A DNA stretch of 32,940 nt from Ignavibacteriaceae bacterium (GTDB lineage Bacteria; Bacteroidota; Ignavibacteria; Ignavibacteriales; Ignavibacteriaceae): the NCBI GenBank assembly GCA_031292435.1, contig JARLHD010000418.1:1-32940 (forward strand), written 5' to 3'. The notes beneath the pieces were generated by a model. The model did not search any database and was not told the DNA's origin. It saw nothing but the letters and a program-made list of their open reading frames with translations. The translations under genes and the position numbers were made by a program. Positions 15,253-24,244 of the stretch are shown piece after piece. The stretch's first letter is position 1. Every line of letters begins with the position of its first letter.

Positions 15253-17364
15253 ATGATTGTCACAAAAGAAATTGAGATAAACGGTAAAATATTGTCATTG
15301 GAAACCGGTAGGTTTGCCAAACAGGCTAATGGTGCCGTAATGGTTAAGTATGGAGATACGATGGTGCTCGTTACGGCAGTTGCCTCCGAAGAAGTAAAAG
15401 AGGATCAGGACTTTTTCCCCCTTCAGGTTGAATATAGAGAAAGAGTTTCAGCAGCAGGTAAATTTCCCGGTGGTTATATTAAAAGGGAAGGAAGACCTAC
15501 AGAAAAAGAAATATTAACTTCTCGTTTAATTGATCGTCCTATTAGACCATTATTCCCCCAAAATTTCACTAACGAAACTCAGGTTATCGCGCTCGTTCTT
15601 TCATATGATGGCGAAAATGACCCTGATGTTCTTGCGGCCGTAGGTGCGTCAGCAGCTTTAACAATTTCACAGGTCCCGTTTGATGGTCCAATCGCTGAAG
15701 TAAGGATTGGAAGAATAAATGGAGAATTTATCTGCAACCCTACTCAAAAACAGGTTTCAGAAAGTGATATCGAACTCGTTGTAGCTGGTACTGCTGACTC
15801 TATTATGATGGTTGAAGGCGAGTCTCATGAAGTTAGTGAGGACGACCTGCTTAATGCCCTTAAATTAGCTCAGTCAGAAATTAAAAAAATTGTTCAACTT
15901 CAGAATGAGTTGCGGGTAGCTGTAGGAAAAACTAAATGGGAAGTTGTTTCCAAATCTATAGTTGAAGCCCTAGCTAAAGATGTATATGATTTGTCTTTTG
16001 CGAAACTGAAAGATCTTGTGTATTCAATTCAGGCTAAAGAAGAGAGAAGTACTAAGAACAAGGAAATTGTTAAATCAGTTTCTGAAGCTCTTGCTGAAAA
16101 ATATCCAGAGCAGGGTAAAGTTATCGGTAGCATTATTCACGATCTTGAAAAGGACCTGATGCGTAAACGTATCCTCGAAGACGGAATAAGACTTGACGGT
16201 AGGAATACCAAACAAATTAGAAATATTTCTATCGACCTTGGAGTTCTGCCAAGAACTCATGGCTCAGCCCTTTTTACAAGAGGTGAAACACAGAGTTTAA
16301 CTTCAGTAACTCTCGGAACTAAAGGTGACGAGCAGAATATTGAGGGACTTCTCGAAGAATACTCCAAAAAATTTATGCTTCACTATAATTTCCCTCCATT
16401 CAGTGTTGGGGAAGTCGGTAGAATGAGTGGGGTTGGTCGTAGGGAAATTGGTCATGGTAATCTTGCTGAAAGAGCCTTGAAAATAATGTTCCCCGATACT
16501 GATTTTCCTTACACAGTAAGAATAATTTCAGATATCCTTGAATCCAATGGCTCATCTTCTATGGCATCAGTTTGTGCTGGTTCCCTTGCTCTTATGGAAG
16601 GTGGTGTTCCTATGAAAAAACCGGTTGCCGGGATTGCAATGGGCTTGGTAAAAGAAAATGACAAGTTTGCTATCCTTTCGGATATTTTAGGAAATGAAGA
16701 TCATCTTGGAGATATGGATTTCAAAGTTGCTGGTACCAAAGATGGTATTACTGCTTTCCAGATGGATATAAAAATTCAGGGTATCTCATTCGAAATTATG
16801 GAACAGGCTTTAAGACAGGCAAAAGAAGGAAGATTCCATATCCTCGATGTTATGGATAAAGCTATTTCTAAACCAAACGAAAATCTCTCTCAATATGCAC
16901 CCAGATTATTGACCATTAAGGTTGAACAGGATCAGATTGGAATGATTATAGGTCCTGGAGGAAAGGTAATTCAGGGCATGCAGAGAATGTTCGGCGTCGA
17001 GATAAATATTGAAGATGATGGTACTGTAAGTATCGCTTCTCCAAACAAGGAAAATGCACAGCGTGCAAAAGATCATATCAAGAAAATGACTTCCAATCCG
17101 GAAGTTGGTGAAGTTTATGAAGGTGTTGTTACTAAAATTATGGATTTTGGTGCCTTCGTTGAAATCCTGCCCGGTAAAGAGGGCTTGCTTCATATTTCAC
17201 AGATTGATCATAAAAGAGTTAACAAAGTAACCGATTATTTAAAGGAAGGTGATAAGGTTACTGTAAAACTCATCAAAATTGAGAATGGGAAATTTTCACT
17301 AAGCCGGAAAGATCTTCTTAAACCTGAAGGTGCTGGCATAACTGAAGCTCCCAAAACAGTATGA
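15253..17364 (+). CDS. pnp: Polyribonucleotide nucleotidyltransferase (PNPase)
   Basis: PNPase (703 residues) degrades RNA from the 3' end by phosphorolysis and can also add tails. Two RNase PH-like cores (about 10-235 and 310-545) flank an all-helical region. The second core has the catalytic stretch Gly-Asn-Glu-Asp-His-Leu-Gly-Asp-Met-Asp-Phe and the phosphate-site Asn-Gly-Ser-Ser-Ser-Met-Ala-Ser. A KH domain (Ile-Gly-Met-Ile-Ile-Gly-Pro-Gly-Gly-Lys, about 562) and a C-terminal S1 domain (from about 617, Asp-Phe-Gly-Ala-Phe-Val) complete the protein. It is full length. The ATG has AAGGA 9 bases upstream. A terminator-like hairpin follows the gene. Confidence 0.97.
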   Translation: MIVTKEIEINGKILSLETGRFAKQANGAVMVKYGDTMVLVTAVASEEVKEDQDFFPLQVEYRERVSAAGKFPGGYIKREGRPTEKEILTSRLIDRPIRPLFPQNFTNETQVIALVLSYDGENDPDVLAAVGASAALTISQVPFDGPIAEVRIGRINGEFICNPTQKQVSESDIELVVAGTADSIMMVEGESHEVSEDDLLNALKLAQSEIKKIVQLQNELRVAVGKTKWEVVSKSIVEALAKDVYDLSFAKLKDLVYSIQAKEERSTKNKEIVKSVSEALAEKYPEQGKVIGSIIHDLEKDLMRKRILEDGIRLDGRNTKQIRNISIDLGVLPRTHGSALFTRGETQSLTSVTLGTKGDEQNIEGLLEEYSKKFMLHYNFPPFSVGEVGRMSGVGRREIGHGNLAERALKIMFPDTDFPYTVRIISDILESNGSSSMASVCAGSLALMEGGVPMKKPVAGIAMGLVKENDKFAILSDILGNEDHLGDMDFKVAGTKDGITAFQMDIKIQGISFEIMEQALRQAKEGRFHILDVMDKAISKPNENLSQYAPRLLTIKVEQDQIGMIIGPGGKVIQGMQRMFGVEINIEDDGTVSIASPNKENAQRAKDHIKKMTSNPEVGEVYEGVVTKIMDFGAFVEILPGKEGLLHISQIDHKRVNKVTDYLKEGDKVTVKLIKIENGKFSLSRKDLLKPEGAGITEAPKTV

Positions 17365-17405
17365 TCTTTAGGTGTTGCTAAAGTTTGCTGTTAAGATTTA
17401 TTAAT

Positions 17406-17441
17406 GCTGGTATGATTATATATCATTTTTATACCGGCTCT
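17406..17441 (+). terminator. Probable intrinsic terminator after pnp
   Basis: GCTGGTAT (17406-17413) pairs with ATACCGGC (17431-17438), with one G-U pair. The loop region itself contains ATGAT/ATCAT arms. A T-rich stretch (CTATTTATTAAATTTTT) follows to 17457. It lies about 40 bases after the pnp stop and would end the rimP-pnp transcript. The T-tract is interrupted, so termination may be partial. Confidence 0.55.
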
Positions 17442-17642
17442 ATTTATTAAATTTTTAGATGACTAAACAAATTTGCCCTATTGTGGAATTAGGTGTTTTT
17501 AGTCTCTTCTTTATTCATTTTTTGAATGTTGATAAAGAGGCTGACCTCTCATTACCTTCCCCTTATTTCTCCCTGAAGGGCTTAATAACTTTTAATTTAT
17601 TTTATATGAAATATTATATTTCATTAATCGAGTTTGTTCTTT

Positions 17643-19205
17643 ATGACAAAAGAAATTATTATAAATTCTTCCACAACGCAGACACGCGTAGCCATTACGG
17701 AAGATGGGTATTTAGCTGACTTTTTTGTCGACTACCCTGAAAATAGAAGAATGGTTGGGGATATCTACCTCGGTAAGGTAGCTAGAGTCTTGCCTGGTAT
17801 TAAAGCCGCTTTTATTGATATCGGAATGAAGCATGACGCTTTTCTTCACTTCTCCGATATCGGGGAAAATACTCAACAACTTCAGGATATGCTTGGAGAT
17901 GATTCAGATGTTGATGACGATGAAGATGAGGATTCCCCTTCTCCCCTGCCTAGACAAAGAGAAGAGAATCGCCAGCCTTCAATTCCTAAACTGGCTAAGG
18001 GTCAGGATATTTTAATCCAGATTACAAAAGAACCGGTTAACAATAAAGGAGTTCGTGTTAGCTCAGCTATTTCACTACCCGGTAGATTTTGTGTCCTTCT
18101 CCCTTTTGATGGCAAAATTGGCGTTTCCAAGAAAATTGTAGATTTCAGGGAAAGAAAAAGACTAAGGAGTATTGCAAGAAGTATCCTGCCTAAAAACTAT
18201 GGGTTAATTATCAGAACGGTCGCTCGAAATCAGTCGGAAGAATCACTCCGCGATGACCTTAATAATCTTAAAAAAACTTGGCAGACTATCGAAGCAACTG
18301 TACACACTGAAAGTCCCCCTTCATTAATATATCAGGATCTTAATACAACATCCAGTGTGATCAGGGATCTGTTTACTCCGGATATCTCTCATGTTTTTAT
18401 TGATTCTAAAAAACTATATAAACAGATTAAAAGCTATGTCCAGCTTGTTCAGCCTGGACTTGCAGATAAAATTGAAAATTTCAAATCTAGCACTTCTATC
18501 TTCGATGCTTTTAAGATTGATGAGCAGATTAAAACTCTGATGGGTAGAAAGGTTCCTTTGCCTAGCGGCGGCTATCTTATTATAGAACATACAGAGGCCA
18601 TGGTCGTTATTGATGTTAATAGCGGAAGATATGCAAAAAGCAAGGACCAGGAACTGAATTCCCTTAAGACCGATCTCGAAGCTGCTCGCGAAATATCACG
18701 ACAAATGAGATTAAGGGATATCGGTGGAATTATTGTTATCGATTTCATTGACTTGGAAGAGGATAAAAACCGCAAAAAGATTTATGACGAACTTAGGAAA
18801 GAGTTCAGGAAAGACCGCGCTAAGGTTTCTGTCCTGCCTATGTCTGATTTCGGTCTCGTTCAGATAACTCGGCAGAGAATTCGGCAAAATATCATGCAGG
18901 CCATGAAGGAAGTTTGTCCTTATTGCCTTGGCACTGGATTATTAACTAAACAATCTCATGTTGTATACGACCTTGAAGAGTTGATTAAAAAAGTAAAACA
19001 GAAATCTAAGGAAAGATCATTGGTGGTTAGATGTCATCCGGCTATTGCACAGAAGTTTAATGAAGGGAAAATTAAAACACTCACTAAACTTCAGTTGAAA
19101 TATATGATTAGACTCCATCTGATTGAAGATGAATCTGTTCCTCTCAATGAAATTAAACTGTTCTCAAAAAAGACACAACAGGAAATAACTGACGAGTTCC
19201 ATTAA
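17643..19205 (+). CDS. rng: Ribonuclease E/G family protein (RNase G)
   Basis: This 520-residue endoribonuclease cuts single-stranded A/U-rich RNA in rRNA maturation and mRNA decay. The N-terminal S1 domain (about 36-165) contains Phe-Ile-Asp-Ile-Gly and is split by an acidic Asp/Glu insert at about 85-97 with a Pro/Arg tail to about 113. The DNase-I-like catalytic core has metal-binding Asp324 (Val-Val-Ile-Asp-Val-Asn-Ser-Gly) and Asp367 (Ile-Val-Ile-Asp-Phe). The zinc-link Cys-Pro-Tyr-Cys is at Cys425/Cys428. The long C-terminal scaffold of RNase E is absent, hence RNase G. I chose the ATG at 17643. A TTG three codons upstream is in frame but less likely. No clear Shine-Dalgarno. Confidence 0.95.
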   Translation: MTKEIIINSSTTQTRVAITEDGYLADFFVDYPENRRMVGDIYLGKVARVLPGIKAAFIDIGMKHDAFLHFSDIGENTQQLQDMLGDDSDVDDDEDEDSPSPLPRQREENRQPSIPKLAKGQDILIQITKEPVNNKGVRVSSAISLPGRFCVLLPFDGKIGVSKKIVDFRERKRLRSIARSILPKNYGLIIRTVARNQSEESLRDDLNNLKKTWQTIEATVHTESPPSLIYQDLNTTSSVIRDLFTPDISHVFIDSKKLYKQIKSYVQLVQPGLADKIENFKSSTSIFDAFKIDEQIKTLMGRKVPLPSGGYLIIEHTEAMVVIDVNSGRYAKSKDQELNSLKTDLEAAREISRQMRLRDIGGIIVIDFIDLEEDKNRKKIYDELRKEFRKDRAKVSVLPMSDFGLVQITRQRIRQNIMQAMKEVCPYCLGTGLLTKQSHVVYDLEELIKKVKQKSKERSLVVRCHPAIAQKFNEGKIKTLTKLQLKYMIRLHLIEDESVPLNEIKLFSKKTQQEITDEFH

Positions 19206-19233
19206 ACTGAAAATATTTATAAAGAATTCAATT

Positions 19234-20316
19234 ATGAAGAAAACCAGATTATACCCGATCCATGAAAAATTAGGCGCAAAGATTGTTGAGTTTGCAGGTT
19301 ACTTAATGCCTATTCACTATTCTTCAATTATTGCAGAACATAAGGCAGTCCGAAATTCAGTCGGTGTTTTTGATGTATCCCATATGGGAGAAATTTTTGT
19401 TACCGGTAAAAATGCTGTTGACTTTGTCCAGTATATTACTGTAAACGATGCTTCCAAATTATATCCGGGTAGAGTCCAGTATTCTGCAATGTGCTATAAC
19501 GATGCCGGAATTGTCGATGATTTACTTGTCTATAAATTCTCAGATGATAAATTTCTTCTAGTTGTAAATGCATCCAATATTGAAAAAGATTTTACCTGGA
19601 TGAAAGAGAATAATAAATTTGGGGTCACTCTTGATAATAAAAGTAATGATTATAGTCTCATTGCTGTCCAGGGACCAAATTCAAATAAAACACTCCAAAA
19701 GATATGCGACAAGGAAATAAATCTTGAGTATTATCATTTCTTTGAGGCTAAAGTTGCTGGTGTTGATATGATTTTATCTAGAACTGGTTACACCGGCGAA
19801 CTTGGTTATGAACTTTATTTCAAAGGTGATGAAAAAATTGCTGAACTTGTCTGGAATAATATTTTCGAAGCTGGTAAAGAATTTAATATTCAGCCTGTTG
19901 GACTTGCCGCTCGTGATTCTCTTCGTCTTGAAATGGGTTTTATGTTATATGGTAACGATATTGATCAGACCACTAATCCCCTTGAAGCTGGTCTTAGTTG
20001 GATAACTAAACTTAATAAGGGAAATTTTATCGGTAGGGATGTCCTTCTGAAAGTTAAATCAGATGGATTAAAAAGGAAACTTGTTGCTATGCTTGGCCAT
20101 GATAAATCATTTCCAAGACATGGCTATGAAATAAAAGCAGATAATAAAAAAATTGGCGATGTTACAAGTGGCACTGTGAGCCCTGTCCTTGAGCTGCCTA
20201 TCGCTATTGGATATGTAGATATCTCTCACTCTGCTGAAGGAAATGAAGTAAATATTGCCGTTAGAGGAAAGGAAACACCGGTTAAGATTGTAAAGCTTCC
20301 ATTTATTAAAAAATAG
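19234..20316 (+). CDS. gcvT: Glycine cleavage system T protein (aminomethyltransferase)
   Basis: GcvT (360 residues) moves the methylene group from the lipoyl-bound aminomethyl of H protein to tetrahydrofolate, releasing ammonia. Family stretches include Asp-Val-Ser-His-Met-Gly-Glu near the N-terminus, Val-Gln-Gly-Pro-Asn-Ser, Ser-Arg-Thr-Gly-Tyr-Thr-Gly-Glu-Leu-Gly-Tyr-Glu, and Ala-Ala-Arg-Asp-Ser-Leu-Arg-Leu-Glu. Late Thr-Ser-Gly-Thr-Val-Ser-Pro identifies the C-terminal barrel. Length is normal. It starts 28 bases after rng and does not sit with gcvH or gcvP, so the other components must lie elsewhere. Confidence 0.95.
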   Translation: MKKTRLYPIHEKLGAKIVEFAGYLMPIHYSSIIAEHKAVRNSVGVFDVSHMGEIFVTGKNAVDFVQYITVNDASKLYPGRVQYSAMCYNDAGIVDDLLVYKFSDDKFLLVVNASNIEKDFTWMKENNKFGVTLDNKSNDYSLIAVQGPNSNKTLQKICDKEINLEYYHFFEAKVAGVDMILSRTGYTGELGYELYFKGDEKIAELVWNNIFEAGKEFNIQPVGLAARDSLRLEMGFMLYGNDIDQTTNPLEAGLSWITKLNKGNFIGRDVLLKVKSDGLKRKLVAMLGHDKSFPRHGYEIKADNKKIGDVTSGTVSPVLELPIAIGYVDISHSAEGNEVNIAVRGKETPVKIVKLPFIKK

Positions 20317-20380
20317 AATAAATATTAAATCAGGAATATTAACAGTCGCTTTAAATTATTTCTGAAGGATAATTGAATAT

Positions 20381-21106
20381 ATGAAAGTAAATGTTCTGTT
20401 AACTCCATCTAATTTGGATGAACTATCTTTTTCAGGCAAAACTATAGTCATTATTGATGTATTAAGAGCAACCTCAACAATTGTGAATGCATTAAACAAT
20501 GGCGCTAAAGAAATTATTCCGGTAGCTACTGTTGAATTTGCAGTTAAAGTTTCTGGTGGAATGTTCGGTGGTCTTACCCTTCTAGGAGGAGAAAGAAATA
20601 CTAAAAAAATTGAGGGTTTCGCTCTCGGAAATTCTCCCCTTGAATATTCTGCTAAGCTGGTAAAAAATAAATCGATAATTTTATATACTACTAATGGAAC
20701 TAAAGCGGTTGTTAAAGCTAAATTCTCAAAGAACCTTTATATTTGCTCCTTCCTTAATCTTTCTGCTGTTGCTGAACATCTTAATTCATTGAATATGGAT
20801 TTTGAAATCTTATGCGCCGGTAGAAATAATTCTTTTGCTCTTGAAGATACTATATGCGCAGGTAAACTAATTTCAGAGATAATGAAAAGTAAAAAAGATT
20901 TGGAACTCTCGGATACGGCAATTTCAAGCGTTGCCCTCAATAAAGCTCTCGGAAAAAATCTGGCTAAGATGCTTGCTGAATCTGAGCATGGTAAATTACT
21001 TCTCGAGAATGGCTTTGAAGATGACATTAAATTTTGTAGTAAATTAAATTCGATAAATGCAATTCCTTATTTTACCGGGAATGTTGTTAAATTGCTGGCC
21101 AGATAA
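20381..21106 (+). CDS. comB: ComB-family 2-phosphosulfolactate phosphatase
   Basis: The 241-residue protein matches the ComB family, which removes phosphate from 2-phosphosulfolactate, the second step of coenzyme M synthesis in methanogens. Visible family blocks are Val-Ile-Ile-Asp-Val-Leu-Arg-Ala-Thr-Ser-Thr near the N-terminus, Leu-Gly-Gly-Glu-Arg-Asn, Leu-Gly-Asn-Ser-Pro-Leu-Glu-Tyr, Tyr-Thr-Thr-Asn-Gly-Thr-Lys-Ala, and Cys-Ala-Gly-Arg-Asn-Asn-Ser-Phe-Ala-Leu-Glu-Asp. Many bacteria without coenzyme M carry ComB homologues, so the true substrate here may be sulfolactate-related or different. No comA or comC neighbour is seen. It lies between gcvT and ftsK, 64 bases after gcvT. Confidence 0.88.
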   Translation: MKVNVLLTPSNLDELSFSGKTIVIIDVLRATSTIVNALNNGAKEIIPVATVEFAVKVSGGMFGGLTLLGGERNTKKIEGFALGNSPLEYSAKLVKNKSIILYTTNGTKAVVKAKFSKNLYICSFLNLSAVAEHLNSLNMDFEILCAGRNNSFALEDTICAGKLISEIMKSKKDLELSDTAISSVALNKALGKNLAKMLAESEHGKLLLENGFEDDIKFCSKLNSINAIPYFTGNVVKLLAR

Positions 21107-21121
21107 CAAAGTGATTACTTT

Positions 21122-23602
21122 ATGGCTCTGAAAAAGAGATCAAAACCGAAAGTCGAAAAACCTTCCGAGAATGGGAAATACTTCACTATTTCTATTAGCA
21201 AGAAGAAAAAAATACTTGGAATTCTGCTGATCGTCCTTTCATTTTTTATATTTCTTAGCATTATTTCTTATTCAAGATCCGATGAAGCACGGATAAGTTC
21301 CCAGATCTGGAGAGATCTCCTTAACATACTTGCCAATTCTAATGAATTGAATAAGATGGCAGATATAAATAATTGGATGGGTATCGCCGGTGTTTATATC
21401 TCTTTCTTCTTTATCCGCTCTATGATAGGCTATTTCTCAATTCTGTTACCTGCTGTAATTTTTCTGTGGGGCTTAAGGTTTTTTAAGAGACTCGATTTCA
21501 GAATACTAATTCATCTGTCAAATTTCTTCCTTTTAAGCGGAATTATCTTATCATCTTTTTTTGGTGTCTTAAGTTTACATTCTGAATCAATTCATAATAA
21601 TGTTGAATTATATGGTCACGTCGGGGAACAGTTGGGGAAAATATTCAATAGGTTCCTGGGAGGTACAGGGAGTGTAATTTTACTTATTGCTATTATGATC
21701 GCAATCCTGATATTCGCTTTCGACATTAAAATTGAAAATATATTCCGTTTTTTCATGAATCTATTCAACAAATCCGTTGAAAAAATTAAAAGTGAATACG
21801 AAGCTGGAAAACTCGATTCAAAACAGGTAGACAATCTTGATAAAATTAAATCCCTAAGAGAAGATAAAAAGAAAAAGAAGGTTGTATTGCCGGCAGATAC
21901 ATTATCTCCTAAGGAACTCCTGAAAAAGGAAGAGGAAGAAACAAAAATCAGGATTATAAGGAAAAATGAGGAGGCAACTCACCAGGAACCGGTAAAAGGC
22001 AAAGGAAAGAAAGAAAAACAGGAAATAGCTGAAAAACCTGTGGTATCTTCTTCGGAATCGGATAAACCCGTTGATCATAGTAATGATTCTACTTTACCTG
22101 ATCAGTGGAACGAGAAGATAGTATATACAAAACCAACTCTCGATCTTCTTGAACCTAATCCAAAAGAAAACATAAAGGTGGCTGAAGAAGAACTTACTCG
22201 TAATGCTGAACTGTTAAAAGAAAAACTGAAATTATTTGACATAGCTATCGAGGATATCTCCGTTACTCCCGGCCCCGTTGTTACTTTGTATGAAATAGTT
22301 CCTGCACCTGGAGTTAAGATTAGCCGCATCGTAGGTCTTGAAAATGATATCGCTCTCGCACTTGCAGCCCGCGGTATCAGGATTATTGCTCCGATACCAG
22401 GGAAAAGTGCTATCGGTGTTGAAATACCAAATGCAGAGGCATCTATTGTCAACGCACGTTCTGTATTAGGTAAAATAGATGAACAAAAATTAGAACTTCC
22501 ACTGGCTCTTGGAAAACAGATAAATGGTGATGTTTATTATACCGATCTTGCTAAAATGCCCCACATGCTTATTGCCGGATCAACCGGTGCGGGTAAATCG
22601 GTTGGTATTAATATGATTATCGCAAGTCTTCTTTATTCAAAATCACCCGAGGATATTAAGCTTATTCTGTTGGACCCAAAGAAGATAGAACTTTCATTCT
22701 ATAAAAAATTGAGAAAACATTTTCTTGCAGTATCTCCCGATCTTGATGAAGAAATTATAACTAATCCTCAAAATGCAGTAATTCTGCTTAAATCTGTAGA
22801 ATTTGAAATGGAACAAAGGTACGACAAACTTGCCAAAGCTGGTGTTAGAAATGTTATCGATTATAATATTAAAATTGCAGATGCCGAGAGAAAACCTAAA
22901 GAAACTGATGATATGCATCATCATCATTTACCCTATATCATTGTAATCATAGATGAGCTTGCTGATTTAATGATTACTGCAGGTAAGGAAATAGAAGAAC
23001 CTATTGCTCGCCTCGCCCAGTTGGCTCGTGCAGTAGGTATTCACCTTGTTCTGGCTACTCAACGCCCTTCGGTAAATGTAATAACTGGCGTAATAAAAGC
23101 AAATTTCAGTGCGCGGCTCGCATACCAGGTCGCTACTAAAATAGATTCAAGAACAATTCTTGATATGAACGGAGCTGAACAGCTTTTAGGCAAAGGAGAT
23201 ATGCTTTTTCTGCCATCAGGCTATCCTAAACCTACACGAATTCAAAATGCCTTTATTTCACCTGAGGAAGTAGAAAGGATTACTGAGTTTATCTCTTCGC
23301 AGCCTGGATATTCAAAACCATATTTCCTTCCGTCTCTGTACGATAAGAAAAAGGAATCGAGCGCTGGATTTCTGGGAGAAATGGATCCTATGTTTGAAGA
23401 TGCTGCAAGGGTCATTGTACGCCATCAACAGGGGTCGGTTTCACTTCTTCAGAGAAGATTGAAACTTGGATACTCAAGAGCTGCCAGGATAGTCGATCAG
23501 CTTGAAGAAGCTGGTATCGTTGGTCCTAATGATGGCTCCAAAGCTCGTACGGTTATTGTTGAGAATGAAGAACAACTTGAAACAATCTTAAGAAATTTAT
23601 AA
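21122..23602 (+). CDS. ftsK: FtsK/SpoIIIE-family DNA translocase
   Basis: FtsK (826 residues) pumps chromosomal DNA through the closing division septum and aligns the dif sites. The N-terminus has four predicted membrane segments (within about 28-205). A charged Lys/Glu-rich linker follows (about 215-340). The motor has Walker A Gly-Ser-Thr-Gly-Ala-Gly-Lys-Ser (486-493) and Walker B with Asp611 in Val-Ile-Ile-Asp-Glu-Leu. The gamma winged helix (about 760-826) contains the Gln-Arg-Arg-Leu-Lys-Leu-Gly-Tyr-Ser-Arg-Ala-Ala-Arg stretch that reads KOPS/SRS-like sequences. A run of four histidines just before Walker B looks natural. The linker is short compared with E. coli FtsK. It begins 15 bases after comB. 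Confidence 0.96.
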   Translation: MALKKRSKPKVEKPSENGKYFTISISKKKKILGILLIVLSFFIFLSIISYSRSDEARISSQIWRDLLNILANSNELNKMADINNWMGIAGVYISFFFIRSMIGYFSILLPAVIFLWGLRFFKRLDFRILIHLSNFFLLSGIILSSFFGVLSLHSESIHNNVELYGHVGEQLGKIFNRFLGGTGSVILLIAIMIAILIFAFDIKIENIFRFFMNLFNKSVEKIKSEYEAGKLDSKQVDNLDKIKSLREDKKKKKVVLPADTLSPKELLKKEEEETKIRIIRKNEEATHQEPVKGKGKKEKQEIAEKPVVSSSESDKPVDHSNDSTLPDQWNEKIVYTKPTLDLLEPNPKENIKVAEEELTRNAELLKEKLKLFDIAIEDISVTPGPVVTLYEIVPAPGVKISRIVGLENDIALALAARGIRIIAPIPGKSAIGVEIPNAEASIVNARSVLGKIDEQKLELPLALGKQINGDVYYTDLAKMPHMLIAGSTGAGKSVGINMIIASLLYSKSPEDIKLILLDPKKIELSFYKKLRKHFLAVSPDLDEEIITNPQNAVILLKSVEFEMEQRYDKLAKAGVRNVIDYNIKIADAERKPKETDDMHHHHLPYIIVIIDELADLMITAGKEIEEPIARLAQLARAVGIHLVLATQRPSVNVITGVIKANFSARLAYQVATKIDSRTILDMNGAEQLLGKGDMLFLPSGYPKPTRIQNAFISPEEVERITEFISSQPGYSKPYFLPSLYDKKKESSAGFLGEMDPMFEDAARVIVRHQQGSVSLLQRRLKLGYSRAARIVDQLEEAGIVGPNDGSKARTVIVENEEQLETILRNL

Positions 23603-23617
23603 ATATTAATATGCATT

Positions 23618-24244
23618 ATGAATAAAATGAATTTGATTGGGGTTTTAACAACTATCCTTATGATTGTCTTACTGACAAGTCGTGTCTTTGCCCAGGACAA
23701 TGCTAAAAGTTTTCTTGATTCTGTTCAGAAAAAATATAAATCATTAAATGATTTTAGTGCTGATTTTAAACAATCTGTAAATGGTAAAGTTGGAATTAAC
23801 GGGAAGTTTTTTTATTCTAAAGGAAATAAATTTAGATTGGAATTAAAAAATTCGACTATTGTCTCCAATGGATCTGTTATCTGGAACTATAATAAACCTC
23901 AGAATAAAGTCGTTATTAATAATAATTCAAATTCCGATCAATCTTCCATTACAATTGAAAAATTTCTTTATGACTATCCGGCTAAATCTGTTGTTACTCT
24001 GGAAAAAGATAATAACCAGAATGTTCTCATCTTGATCCCTCAGAATGATAATAAAATGAATTTTAAAAAGACAAAAATATCTGTTAACTCTGATTACCTT
24101 ATTATGCAGGTTAATATTGAAAATCTGTCTGGCTCTGTTACAAACTTTCAGTTTTCTGATTATAAATTGAATCAGAACCTTCCTGATTCTAGGTTTTCTT
24201 TTTCACCTCCTGATGGGACTAACATAATTGATCTTAGAAAATAA
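23618..24244 (+). CDS. lolA: LolA-like outer-membrane lipoprotein carrier protein
   Basis: This 208-residue protein has a signal peptide (Met-Asn-Lys-Met then a hydrophobic core, cut after Val-Phe-Ala) and a LolA-type beta fold. Family marks are Leu-Asn-Asp-Phe-Ser-Ala-Asp-Phe-Lys-Gln-Ser, Gly-Lys-Phe-Phe-Tyr-Ser-Lys-Gly-Asn-Lys-Phe-Arg, and Ser-Asn-Gly-Ser-Val-Ile-Trp-Asn-Tyr. LolA shuttles lipoproteins through the periplasm to the outer membrane. No LolB partner is nearby, and FCB bacteria usually lack an obvious one. It starts 15 bases after ftsK, a pairing (ftsK-lolA) seen in other Gram-negative bacteria. Its end overlaps the next gene by 17 bases. Confidence 0.9.
   Translation: MNKMNLIGVLTTILMIVLLTSRVFAQDNAKSFLDSVQKKYKSLNDFSADFKQSVNGKVGINGKFFYSKGNKFRLELKNSTIVSNGSVIWNYNKPQNKVVINNNSNSDQSSITIEKFLYDYPAKSVVTLEKDNNQNVLILIPQNDNKMNFKKTKISVNSDYLIMQVNIENLSGSVTNFQFSDYKLNQNLPDSRFSFSPPDGTNIIDLRK

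Noticed and set aside
17459..17719. 86-codon plus-strand frame beginning in the pnp-rng gap and running into rng
   Set aside because: It overlaps the start of rng in another frame, has no ribosome-binding site and no recognisable protein pattern. The conserved RNase G frame explains the overlapping part.
22916..22927. Run of four histidines in FtsK as an engineered tag
   Set aside because: It lies inside the conserved motor domain just before Walker B in a fully normal gene, so it is a natural stretch.
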